From: Larix sibirica
Taxonomy: Eukaryota; Streptophyta; Pinopsida; Pinales; Pinaceae
Assembly (NCBI GenBank): GCA_004151065.3
Contig: NWUY0300050672.1
Span: 23,445-39,539 of the forward strand
DNA length: 16,095 nt
Direction of reading: 5' to 3'
The position numbers and the translations under genes were made by a program. Under the pieces are notes generated by a model, which did no database searches, had not been told where the DNA came from, and saw only the letters and a list, made by a program, of their open reading frames with translations. Shown in pieces: positions 1 to 8,469 of this stretch (its first letter is position 1; the number at the start of each line of letters is the position of its first letter).

Positions 1-13
1 ATATATATATATA
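1..13. repeat. (AT)n microsatellite, cut by window edge
   Basis: Alternating AT dinucleotides open the window and may continue to its left. The tract lies just past the last recognisable LINE reverse-transcriptase codons, so it could be a repeat expansion within or at the edge of the LINE copy. Confidence 0.8.
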
Positions 14-59
14 ACATACTTGAAGATCTTGATTTTTCAACTTCAACAGCAATCAAGTC

Positions 60-253
60 CTAGAAGCCAACGTAGAACTCAACATTCCATCCATCTGGGC
101 CAAGAGATTTTCCATGTTGGAAGGATTGGAGAACCTTATACACCTCCTCCTTTGTGAGCTTTTCCATAAGGGTGTTAGATTGTGTCGGATCGACCCATAT
201 GTTGAAGAAAGAGGTTAAAGTGAAGATATCCCTAATGTTCTCTTTTTTTGGGT
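60..253 (-). pseudogene. LINE ORF2, start of reverse transcriptase domain (decayed)
   Basis: The minus strand reads a frame with MEKLTKEEVYKVLQSFQHGK followed by SLGPDGWNVEFYVGF, then an in-frame TAG at 62-60. The block GKSLGPDGWN (113-84), preceded by an acidic helix and followed by an aromatic EFY, is the N-terminal signature of plant L1-type reverse transcriptases (family form: GK(S/A)PGPDG(F/W)...EFY). The catalytic YADD region would lie to the left and is not in the window. The frame differs from that of the 254-451 segment, so a frameshift separates them. The stop and the frameshift make this copy non-functional. The family assignment is firm; which LINE clade it belongs to is not determinable here. 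Confidence 0.85.
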
Positions 254-451
254 CTATGAAGATCTTAGAATAATGTGAACAACTACTGCAGAGATTGATT
301 TAAAATTTGAATACTCTTCTTCTATTTGATTCCTAACTTTATGTATTGTGTTGGAGGCTCTTCTTCCCTTTGCTTGCCTATGTAAGAAAGTTGTGTTTTT
401 ATCCCCTCCTGCCAGCCAAAGGGGTCTTCTCTTCATTTTCCACTTTGCCAC
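254..451 (-). pseudogene. LINE ORF2, pre-RT segment (GDKNT...HRQAKGRR motif)
   Basis: A 65-codon open stretch carries WLAGGDKNTTFLHRQAKGRR followed by SNTIHKVRN. This matches the plant LINE block W..(E/G)GD.NT.FFH..A..RR..N.I that lies between endonuclease and reverse transcriptase. Its C-terminal residues run into a stop at 256-254, while the next frame continues into the RT motif block, which indicates a frameshift near 250-300. The first ATG is not a real start; this is an internal piece of ORF2. Function would be part of target-primed reverse transcription in the nucleus, but this copy is dead. Confidence 0.85.
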
Positions 452-840
452 CTGCCATGATAGGATTCTAGAATTTTATTTTCCAATTTGTCTATTTCCA
501 AGAGATCTACCTCTCTGAGGTCATGACTATATAAAGAGTTAACATAAACTTCTAGATGATTTTCAATCCCCATCAACTAATGCTCCTAATTAGTGAAAGT
601 TTCTTTAACCCAAGCTTTTGTTAATCCCTTGATCTTGAGCAGGTTTGATTGCAGACATTTCATAGCTAGATCCTCGGTATTGTTGTCAAACTCATTCTAG
701 TTCGTAGAGACTAAATCTTGAAAGGCTTCATAGGCGAGCCAATGTGGATTAAAATTAAAGGGATAAGGGGTCTTGATAGTAGGGGTTGAGAGTTCTAGAA
801 GAATTGGAAGATGGTCAGAAGATGCATCTTGAATGATGGA
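452..840 (-). pseudogene. LINE ORF2 linker between endonuclease and RT (decayed)
   Basis: No long ORF survives, but minus-strand translation recovers a broken coding stretch: KIKGLTKAWVKETFTN, a stop, then EH, a stop, then MGIENHLEVYVNSLYSHDLR and EVDLLEIDKLENKILE. The pattern of a tryptophan-lysine-glutamate block followed by charged helices is what L1-type ORF2 proteins carry just before the GD.NT motif. At least two in-frame stops are visible. Continuity with both flanking segments on the same strand supports a single LINE copy rather than separate fragments. Confidence 0.65.
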
Positions 841-1521
841 CTAGTGATATGCACTTAAAGAGAAGAGAAAGAATTCTTTTGGAATGAATTTGTCTAATCT
901 TTTTCTGATGTGTTGATTTCCTTTTCTTTTATTTGACCATGTATGGCTAGAGGGAGAAGGCTCAATATCGACCAACAAATTAGCATATATAAGGAGAGTG
1001 AAGAAGTATGTTAAAAGGTCCTTTCTAGCTAAGTTGTCTATGATTTCAGAAAGATGGATAGTAAACTTTAGATCACCTCCTAAAATGAGATTAGGTCGGG
1101 ATAAAATATGTGCTAAGTGGGGTTCCTCCCATAACACTTTCTGATCATGTGAAGGAACATAGATGTTCAATAAATCCAAACAGACGTTTAAGTATTTTGA
1201 GTAATAGGTAGCTATAATGTAGTGGGATTTACTTACCAAGGAATGGAGGCTGAGAGACAAGTCCCATCCTAGTGCCAAACTACTAGAGAGACCCTCAACA
1301 TCCAATGAGATAATGATCAATTGGGGAATTTTTTTTTTAGGATACTCAACGCCTGTTCTGTCGGGATCATTATTTCTTGGATGTAGATAATTGAGGGACG
1401 ATGTTTGTGGAACAACCACTTGAGGGAGCATTACTTTTAGGCCTTCCCTATGCCTCTTATGTTGTAGGAGAAAATGATTTTTTTTTACCGTTTCTAGGGT
1501 CTGCTCTGCTAAGGGCCTCAA
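841..1521 (-). pseudogene. LINE ORF2, AP-like endonuclease domain with internal deletion
   Basis: A 226-codon open frame. Residues about 114-226 match the C-terminal half of the apurinic-like endonuclease that nicks target DNA for LINE insertion: LLNIYVPSHDQKVLWE (117-131), PNLILGGDLKFT (143-154, corresponding to the family GGDFN block with N replaced by K), and HTWSNKRKGN...RLDKFI (193-213). The final S-D-H triad appears as SAYH, so catalytic residues are lost. Residues 72-87 look like the family start (.SLNVRGL) joined directly to the G.AL.W block, implying loss of the intervening part with the QETK catalytic glutamate. The annotated ATG is inside the decayed element and is unlikely to be a genuine start. 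Confidence 0.85.
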
Positions 1522-1589
1522 AAATTGTTTGTTGTTGTCCAGAAAGAACCTCCTTCCCTACTTCAGATTTAGCTTGTTCAATATGTGAT

Positions 1590-2025
1590 TTGTGTTATTT
1601 TGCATTTATTGTTGCTGAACCCAGAGACAGAAAGAGCCCACTTGCTTTCTCTGATGCTCTGATTTTGATTTAGTTAGATATTGCATTGAAAAGGAGCGCT
1701 CATAGTATGAGTTGTTTATAGTGTTTCCATTGGTGTCTTCAACAATGAAAAACTCCTCAGATTCCTTCGATGATTTCCACTGAGAAGGAGGGGAGGGAGT
1801 ATCATTGTTTCTATGGATGATCAGAGGCTCTGGAGTGGTGTTTGGAGGACCTTCATCAAGGATTACCTAGATTGATTTCTTTCCTTTTACTATATCATGG
1901 TCCATGGATTCAATAGAAGGAGGGTGAATTCCTTTCGAAGAGAGAATGTTTCCTTCCAGGACCTTGATTTTTTCAGTTAGTAGAGAGGTTACCCTAGACA
2001 ATTCTTCGATGATCCTCATGTTTTC
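1590..2025 (-). pseudogene. LINE 5' coding remnant: coiled coil plus low-complexity linker
   Basis: Below the usual ORF cut-off, one minus-strand frame is open for long stretches: MRIIEELSRVTSLLTEKIKV (a short leucine-heptad helix), LEGNILSSKGIHPPSIESMD, then an in-frame TAG after GKKSI, then VILDEGPPNTTPEP and a Ser/Pro/Glu-rich part ending in QQQ and a stop. It lies immediately upstream of the endonuclease on the same strand. That is where plant LINEs have the end of ORF1 or a fused N-terminal region. Assignment to the LINE rests on position and strand; I do not recognise a conserved ORF1 domain such as RRM or a CCHC knuckle. Confidence 0.5.
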
Positions 2026-2507
2026 ATCCTATATATAATCTTGTGGGGATGTGGATTGTATGAGAGGACCAACGCATCTTCCAAAAATTCATCATTCGAG
2101 GCTGTGGGAAATGGTAGATCAACTTGTGAATCTTCATCAATGTGGCTAATAGATATGTATGTGGTCACCAAGAGATTTGGAATGGAGAAATGGAGGTTTC
2201 TGACAAAGAAAATAAGAGCGCTCTGAAGACTAATACGAAGGATTTCTTTTGGTTCTTGGAGCTCCATTGTTGTGTGTGTGTACAATAAAATAATATTGAT
2301 ATACATAAATTCCATTTTAGAAGGAAAACCACTACATGGTGCAAAATCAAAGTCATGTTGAAATGACCTGGAAACATTGTCGACCATACCATACAGTCTT
2401 TCCAAATTTTGAAACACTGTAAGGTATGTATGGTGACGTTTCCAAGTTGTTTCGTACTCGTTTCGATTTTTTGGTGTGTTTTGGGTACTAGAACGCCAGT
2501 TGGGCAA
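2016..2507 (-). pseudogene. Unassigned reading frame, probably LINE 5' part
   Basis: A 163-codon minus-strand frame. Its last part, from MELQEPKEI through SISHIDEDSQVDLPFPT to NDEFLEDALVLSYNPHPH, has a believable amino-acid mixture. It ends where the next frame takes up the coiled-coil remnant, which looks like a frameshift within one older coding region. The first part is less protein-like, and a short TG run at about 2269-2280 interrupts the middle. No domain is recognised. It could be the LINE's ORF1, a fused upstream segment, or partly chance. I read no function from it. Confidence 0.35.
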
Positions 2508-3138
2508 GTGTTTCCTACAACATAGGTTTTGTCTCAGGCACCGAGCCCTTAATCTAGCTTGTAGTTAGTTGAGGTGCTTCATTTTTGTCCTAAACAACAC
2601 AAACCCATTTGGGAATGCTAAATTGGGGTCCCATGTGTCAAACCTTCCTTAACCCTTCATGGTTTCTTGGTTCCAAGTGTACCATAACTTCCTTGGTTAT
2701 ACTACATCTATAAGACATAGTAAGTAGAACGAAACATGCTTTTAGGAGAAAATATTTATGCTACAAGCTTGTGAACCCTCAATAAACTTCCTCCACTTTA
2801 AATGTTGCGATTGATTCAGAACTTTGGTGAATTTTTCAAAATCTGGGTTGATTCAAAATTGGGAAAAACCATTGGGAGCATCATCCAACCATGCACAACA
2901 CTTGGCTCATGTCTAAAACTTCTGATTCCTGACAAATTTGTGGTAAAAAAGAGGGCCATTTTGCTAGAAAATTAGCTTGCTCTATTGTCTAATATTTCAA
3001 ATGTTTCATCAGTCCAAGATCATATGTCATTGAATTTGTATATTGTTTCAAATGCCTACCACAAAATACCTCCTAATTAATATGCCTCTACAAGGGAAAT
3101 GCAAAAGATGGCACATGCATGCCATGAAGATAAGAAAT

Positions 3139-3154
3139 AACACATTAATGTGTT
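3139..3154. repeat. Perfect 16-bp palindrome
   Basis: AACACATTAATGTGTT is its own reverse complement, with no loop. It lies in A+T-rich sequence about 180 bp left of the LTR element. A chance palindrome of this size is possible, and no role is inferred. Confidence 0.7.
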
Positions 3155-3328
3155 CAATTATTATTGCACCTCAAAATTGAAGCAAACATATAATCTTTGT
3201 AAATCAATCTAAACAAGATACAAAAGCATCTTATTGGTCCAAGTTTCACTATTTTTTATGACTAAAATTGGACTTAGGAGATTTAGGACGAATAAAAAAT
3301 AAATGTATTTGATTGGCCGAGGTCTTTA

Positions 3329-3333
3329 CAATA
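3329..3333. repeat. Possible left target-site duplication (CAATA), degraded
   Basis: The five bases before the TGTTA start of the left LTR are CAATA; the five after the TAACA end of the right LTR (13334-13338) are CAAAC. Three of five agree. LTR elements make 5-bp duplications, and mutation since insertion could explain the mismatches, but this is weak support. Confidence 0.3.
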
Positions 3334-4737
3334 TGTTACCACTCTTTCAACAAGGGGTGATTTTGATTAGTAGTTGTTGATATGAGATCTTTGGCTTCAC
3401 CATAGATAATTTTTCAGAGGACCTTCAACAAATATCAGATGGTCCATGTGCCTTGGATATGCCTATCCATATACAATGTCTGATCCCTTATGTGCAGTGA
3501 CATCTCTATCCATCTTTTACTCTTAGCATGTTTTCTTATATGATGATATGTTTACATGGATTGTTACTTTTGTATTTGTATATTGATTCATATGCTTAAA
3601 ACAAATTACTCATACCAAATTCCTTCTTTGGTGTGCTCCACCTTAGAAGTGTGTTAGTCCAAAGGTTAATCTGTACCATATTCAACTAAGTTAATGTATT
3701 TTAATCCATTTAATAACATTTTACCTAGTCATTTTCATTTTCATCAACCAATTTCATCCATCCCCTTCATTTTTCCACTTTTTGAATGATATGTCATTAG
3801 TAAATATCCAAGGTCTCATTACTCTTCCCATGTATGAATGCCTCAGATAAAGTCAAAAGAGTCTAGTACTCTCAAGGATGATGTTGATAAATTAAATGCA
3901 AATGAAAATAGAAAATTATGGGAGATACTCCCCTTGCAAAAATCCAAGTTCCCTTGTCCTAGGTTATCAAAGCCAAATCTAGAGCAAAAAGCGAACTAAG
4001 CCATAGGGCTATGGAATGTAGATAAATGAAATATCAAAGGAAAAATAATATTAAGGGATCACATGATGAAGGCGCAAGGATGGATAACCCATAAATCACT
4101 TCCTTAGGCACACATGTGGAAGAAACACCTAAAAAATCCTAACTCTTGAAAGTTAAGGATGGACCTATCACTCCCATATTACTATGATGGTTATTTCGTA
4201 AAGACCCCCTTTCTTCTTTAGTACATAATTCACTTCATGCAACTTAACTTGACTTAAGTAGTTAGGCTATGCATCTTACCTTAGGGGTGTCACATCTAAT
4301 AAGGGTTCAATAAAGTCACACCAAGGTTAGACTAGGTGACGAAATGTTAAATAAATCGTTGAATTGTTAGAAAGGTGTAATTGTAACTTTATTTTATGTA
4401 TTATTTTCATGTTTCAACATTTCCCATGTTTAAATGATGGGTTAACCTAATGCACTAGAGTGATTTATCTTTTACACATGATATGACCCTTGAGTTTGTA
4501 TGTTGGGTGGCTCCTAGGCATATTTCTATGGAGCACTGCACTTATTAATGGTTACACTTGATGCTTCCTAGATATGTTGAGAGAGGTGTCCCCTTCTACA
4601 TGATGGATACCCTTACTATTGGCATGTTGGAGGCTTGATCCTTGCTTTGGGCCATTTCTACACCACATTTGGACTATGGAGATAGACGTTGGAGTTGATT
4701 TCATGGATGTATCACACTTTATTGCCATCCTTGAGAC

Positions 4738-5075
4738 CGCACACCTGGATATTGTTGGACCACCCTAGGTTTTGGGACCTTATTTGTTGAGATATGAACC
4801 AATTGAGGAGAGTGCCCTAGTTTTGGGACTTATTTGTTGTATTTCGCCATGCCTCAAACCATTTTTAAGGGAGCTAGTCAGCACTTCCTTTTAGGACTTA
4901 CCATTTCTATGTATATTGGTCCATTTATCCTAGAGCGCCTTCAATTTTGGTCCTCGGTTGTTATCTTTGGTCATTGTTTGACCATTTATAGAGGAGCGCT
5001 CCAACCTTTTTGAGCATATGTTGTACCATTTGACCTTGACTAGTCGTATGCCTCCTCTCTCTTGGGAGTTTGTTA
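4738..5075 (+). repeat. About 60-bp degenerate tandem array in U3 of left LTR
   Basis: Related units repeat the theme ACCATTT..AGAGGAGCGC..CCAATTTTGGGAC. The ACCAATT/ACCATTT anchor recurs at 4798, 4858, 4919 and 4981, spacings of 60, 61 and 62 bp, with weaker units on either side. The array ends about 115 bp upstream of the LTR TATA box. Tandem U3 repeats often act as transcriptional enhancers in retroelements; that role is inferred here. Confidence 0.7.
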
Positions 5076-5190
5076 ATTAGTTGAACATTGTTTATTATAT
5101 TTTACTATATCTTGGAGAGTCCCTAGGCTAGATCTAGTGTTTTAACATATCTATTATTATTTTAATGTAGAGCAAGTTGAACTTTTATTC

Positions 5191-5198
5191 TATATAAG
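5191..5198 (+). promoter_or_regulatory. TATA box of left LTR promoter
   Basis: TATATAAG within CTATATAAGAGAG is preserved in the right LTR at 11116-11123 inside moderately diverged sequence. Transcription would start about 30 bp downstream, near 5220, which sets the U3/R boundary near the middle of the LTR. Confidence 0.65.
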
Positions 5199-5319
5199 AG
5201 AGGTCATATCTCATTGTCATTTATTGTTGTGATTGAAGAATAATACTATCGTCTTTGTACTCTTTCTCTTGTTCTCTTGGCGTTTTCTTGACATGAACTC
5301 GCTAGCATAATAATTTGAG

Positions 5320-5325
5320 GTAAGC
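5320..5325 (+). promoter_or_regulatory. Candidate splice donor in LTR leader
   Basis: GAG|GTAAGC lies about 100 nt after the predicted transcription start and is conserved in the right LTR (donor GT at 11240-11241, GAG|GTAAGC). A possible partner acceptor is the AG at 7335-7336, right before the gag frame. If used, it would remove most of the long U5 and the PBS region from a gag mRNA. This is inference only. Confidence 0.3.
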
Positions 5326-5578
5326 ATGTTTATTTCAGCATTGAAAGAATTTATTTATCTAGTCCATAAGAAGGGTAGTATTACTCCAATGATTTATCAT
5401 ACTTTAGTTTTGTTGATTGATTGAAGTAAATGGCATCTATAGGAGGGGTACTCATAAATTTGCATAGGTTAAGGTTGAGCTAGATAGATAGGTTAAGTGT
5501 ATAGGCTTAGATGCTACTCTTCCTTGGTAAAATTTGCAAGTAGCTTTGAATTGCTTGGGGTGCTTTTGCAAGGGTTCC

Positions 5579-5584
5579 AAATAA
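5579..5584 (+). terminator. Candidate AATAAA polyadenylation signal in left LTR
   Basis: AATAAA occurs about 360 bp downstream of the predicted start. The matching place in the right LTR reads GACTAAGC, so the signal is not conserved in the copy that would use it for 3' end formation. Weak call. Confidence 0.2.
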
Positions 5585-7074
5585 ACACATACACCCAAGG
5601 TTTTCAAGAAGGACAACCCTAAGACTCCATTTTCCCAAGGGATTGAAGGAACTAGTTCTTAGCTCTCTAACTCCACAACCAAAAAACCAAAAATATTTTC
5701 CGTTTTGTTTTAATTTTTTTAAGGGTAAAAAATCATTAAAAAATCAAAGAAAATAATTTAGGAGTTTTTCCAATTTTCCTTTGGTTAATTTTCTGGTTTG
5801 ATCTTATTTTCCTAGGCTTAAATTACATTTTTATTTTTGTTTTAGGATTTCAGGTTTATTGCAGAAAAACAGAAGGGGCCCTAACTTGCCTTCATTTAAA
5901 TATTTTCTAAGGGGGTTTTCACTCTGGAAATAATAACTAAAATTTTTGTGTTTAAGATCTGAAATTTTGTGAGATTTCTAGTGGTTTCAAAAGGTTAATA
6001 TTGCATTAAGGATTTCTAGAAATTATTTCAACAATATCATAAATTCTAGAAATTTCTCCTTTATTTTTTTAGATTTTGAGCACTTACATTTTTTGTAATT
6101 ATTCTTTCATTAAAATCTATTTTTTGTCAAGTTTTCTTGCATGTTTCTAGGATGGAAAATCACTTGTACAACATACTTTAATTTTTGGAAATTTTCTTTG
6201 GTTAATGATCAATTTTAACTTGCCAAAACACCTCTAATTGTTGACTAAAGTAACTCATGTAAATTTTATAAATTTATGGTTTTTTTTTTGTTACAATGTG
6301 CATCAAATAACAACAAGATAAACTGGTTTTTTTGTTTAGTTAATGTTGGTTTAATATTGCATCTATCTTGAACATATTGACTGAACAATTACACATGTCA
6401 AATCTGGAAATGCCTCTTGATTAATGATTTGATTACAAGTGCTATATCTCATATAATCATCACTAATAATTTTGGATTTCTATTTTGTGCAAAGTTTCTT
6501 TCATTTATTTTCCACTTGCACATGCTCTTAATGGTTATCTTCTTGGATCATGAATTAATGAGCAGATGTTATATGGTTAAGTAACCTGCAGTAATTGGCA
6601 CACTAATTAAGACTCTGCTCTATATTTCAAATCTCACTTTGTGAATGGTTTATCATATCTTATGGCACTAAAATATTGTTTAATGCATTTCACTTTCTAC
6701 GCCTTGTGATCCATTGATGTCTTCTTTTCACTAAGTATTGCAAATGTCCATGGTTAATTTTTGCAGAACAATGAGGAAATCTTCTAACTGTTTAATATAT
6801 TAATCATTGTAAATCTTAAGTGATTGAATGCTTATTTGGGAAATTAACTTAATAATTTCACACTTCACACCTAAACAAGTTGATCTCCTTTCCCTTAGCT
6901 CTCCTCAAACCTCAAATCTAATCAACCTATAGGGAAGCCTCTCTTGGCCTCGAGATTTGGCCTAAAAGAGATAATTTAAGTAGCACTGAGGTGACAATGG
7001 TGCTTTTATTCCGAACTTGCACTTAATAACACTAGTAAATTGGGACTTTTCCACTTAAGTGTTAAATCAAGCTA

Positions 7075-7093
7075 TGACGTCATTGTCGGGGAT
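7075..7093 (+). other. Primer binding site, tRNA-Asp type (mutated)
   Basis: The 19 bases TGACGTCATTGTCGGGGAT match the complement of the plant tRNA-Asp 3' end (TGGCGCCGTTGCCGGGGAT) at 15 positions. All four differences are G-to-A or C-to-T transitions, as expected from deamination of methylated DNA. The site lies exactly where the left LTR homology ends. The tRNA-Asp primer is associated with Athila-type and some other Ty3/gypsy elements. The junction with the LTR seems to have lost about 5 bp compared with the right LTR end plus an intact site. Confidence 0.75.
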
Positions 7094-7336
7094 AAGTCCA
7101 TTCAACTACAACTGAACGATATCTCAATCAATGATGAGCCTTAATTAATTCACAATCTAAATAGCTCGTCTGGTGACTCCACGAAGGGACGAAGCCCTTG
7201 TCCCTTATGTATTTTAAAGACTTGTTTGTTTGTAGGGTGAAACAAGCAACATTGTAAAGGCATTGAAGGTTCACCTTGGTGACTCCACACATTTTGGTAT
7301 TTAATTAGAGGTACACTCATGCATTTTTCAAATTAG
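7094..7336 (+). other. Untranslated leader of LTR element
   Basis: This non-coding leader lies between the PBS and gag. It contains two copies of TGGTGACTCCAC (7171-7182 and 7277-7288), a 7-bp hairpin (AAGGGAC 7184-7190 with GTCCCTT 7200-7206, 9-nt loop), and a five-codon upstream ORF (ATG at 7319, stop TAG at 7334-7336) ending immediately before the gag frame. Retroelement leaders carry packaging and dimerisation signals; whether this hairpin is one is unknown. Confidence 0.6.
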
Positions 7337-7366
7337 GTGCCTCATATTTCAAGATTTGAAGATGAT

Positions 7367-7954
7367 ATGGCATTTCTTAATAAGACATGGATGCACAATT
7401 GGTTTGATCCGTTTGATTTCTCAAACATCCTAAAATACCCTAATCAGATTCATGATGATGGTTGGGAGAAATGCTTCCCAAAATTCCATGGATGTGAGGA
7501 TCTGATTAGATTGCATGTTACACTGTTTATTGAAGCTCTATCAAAATTAAATGTGGTCCATGAAGATATCAGGTTGAAAATGTTAAAAGCGTCTCTTCAT
7601 TTGATGAATATTGATGTAAAAGATTGGTATGTTGGGCTTCCTAATAAATGGATATCTTCACTCAAAGATTTGCTCAAGGTTTTTTGCGAAAGATGGGATC
7701 CTAGTCTTGTTGAAGATTTTGTTTCCCATTCTCCTGAAGAAGACCATTCTCTTGAAGAAGACTATGTTGAAGATCAAGTCGTTGGAGAGCAAACCCAAGA
7801 AGAAATTCATGAAGATTCCTTTGAAGAAGGCCCTATTGATGAGAGAGCCCATCCTTCTATCATCTTTCCTCATGATGATGAGGTTTTGGTAAGTTTTAGG
7901 TCATCTCAAAAGCCTGAATTATATGATCCACCTTGTAACTATTTTGAGAAATAA
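7367..7954 (+). CDS. Gag-like protein of the LTR element
   Basis: It probably forms the structural (capsid-like) protein that packages element RNA in cytoplasmic particles. Residues about 50-110 fit the plant retrotransposon gag pattern: HVTLFIEALSKLNVVHEDIR (50-69), LKMLKASLHL, W87, GLP (90-92), then SSLKDLLKVFCERW (97-110), matching the family H..LF...L...V..ED...KMF..SL....W...LP..I.SW.DL...F...W. The rest is acidic (residues about 111-165, many E-E-D runs) with no CCHC zinc knuckle or basic nucleic-acid-binding tail. I start at ATG 7367 (195 residues). The frame is open back to 7337, but only a GTG stands there, directly after a TAG. A stop at 7952-7954 ends it; adjacent coding traces continue in another frame, so the original protein may have been longer. 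Confidence 0.75.
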   Translation: MAFLNKTWMHNWFDPFDFSNILKYPNQIHDDGWEKCFPKFHGCEDLIRLHVTLFIEALSKLNVVHEDIRLKMLKASLHLMNIDVKDWYVGLPNKWISSLKDLLKVFCERWDPSLVEDFVSHSPEEDHSLEEDYVEDQVVGEQTQEEIHEDSFEEGPIDERAHPSIIFPHDDEVLVSFRSSQKPELYDPPCNYFEK

Positions 7955-7955
7955 A

Positions 7956-8114
7956 AATTTTAAGACAAACCCTTGTTTTACGTTGGGATGGAATAATGCG
8001 TGCATTTTACCATTTTATGAATTGGATATAAGATTTTAGATTGATAATCCTAACTTTGGGATCCCATGTATGATTGATATAGTGAAACATCCAGTGAGGA
8101 ACTTGGAGGTTTAG
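7956..8114 (+). pseudogene. Frameshifted continuation downstream of gag
   Basis: In the +1 frame relative to gag, 53 codons contain one internal stop: NFKTNPCFTLGWNNACILPF, YELDIRF, TAG, then IDNPNFGIPCMIDIVKHPVR and NLEV to a final TAG at 8112-8114. The composition is protein-like and it abuts the gag stop, suggesting that gag once read on through a site now frameshifted near 7950. It resembles neither a zinc knuckle nor a protease, and I cannot name a domain. Confidence 0.4.
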
Positions 8115-8469
8115 AGCCTTTAGAACAACCAAGCATGGAAGAGGACTCATAGTCATATGCCCCTATTTATAATGTTAACTTTGGGCATAATGTTGAACAT
8201 ATTTTTATAGATTTATTTTAGCCATCTCTTTTAGTTTTTAGGGTTGTCTTCGGACAAAATTTTAGAGTTATTTCCAGCTTCTTAATGCAGATTTTTGCAA
8301 GGATTTGGAATAAGTTTTTGAGCCTAAAACAACATAAAATTTTCAGCCCCTAATATTTCCATTTATTTCTCTTAGACATGAATTTTTAGCTAAATGCAGG
8401 AATTTGTTTGGGATGACATCTTTTCATCTAACAATTAATTGTAAATGTTTCTAGTAATTCAAATGGTGT

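Larger units (their letters stand above)
2508..3333. other. Unassigned non-coding stretch between LINE and LTR element
   Basis: No ORF, splice-consistent exon or RNA gene is apparent on either strand. The text resembles decayed repeat sequence, but I cannot match it to anything else in the window. The only local structure noted is a perfect 16-bp palindrome at 3139-3154. Confidence 0.5.
3334..7074 (+). repeat. Left (5') LTR
   Basis: It aligns over its whole length with 9321-13333. Unambiguous homology starts at AGGGGTGATTTTGATTAG (3353) and a weaker match extends to TGTTAC at 3334. In a 58-base stretch (3433-3490 against 9373-9430) I count 49 identities. It carries about 55 bp after position 3375 that the right copy lacks, and lacks a 153-bp segment and a tandem duplication found in the right copy. 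U3 runs to about 5220, so R plus U5 is about 1.85 kb, very long. No host gene is seen inside. The last few bases before the PBS are disturbed, and the end could be placed up to 7079. Confidence 0.88.

Noticed and set aside
1401-1673. Plus-strand 90-codon ORF.
   Set aside because: Lies across the antisense of the LINE coding sequence; no domain and low-complexity composition.
3353-3357. LTR start at AGGGG|TGATTTTG instead of TGTTA.
   Set aside because: The weaker match continues about 19 bp further left to TGTTA in both copies, and TGTTA is the exact inverse of the TAACA end, so 3334 and 9321 are better boundaries, although not certain.
7629-7892. Plus-strand 87-codon ORF and the minus-strand 71-codon ORF (7658-7873) within gag.
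   Set aside because: Both are lysine- or phenylalanine-rich shadows of the repetitive GAA codons in the acidic part of gag.
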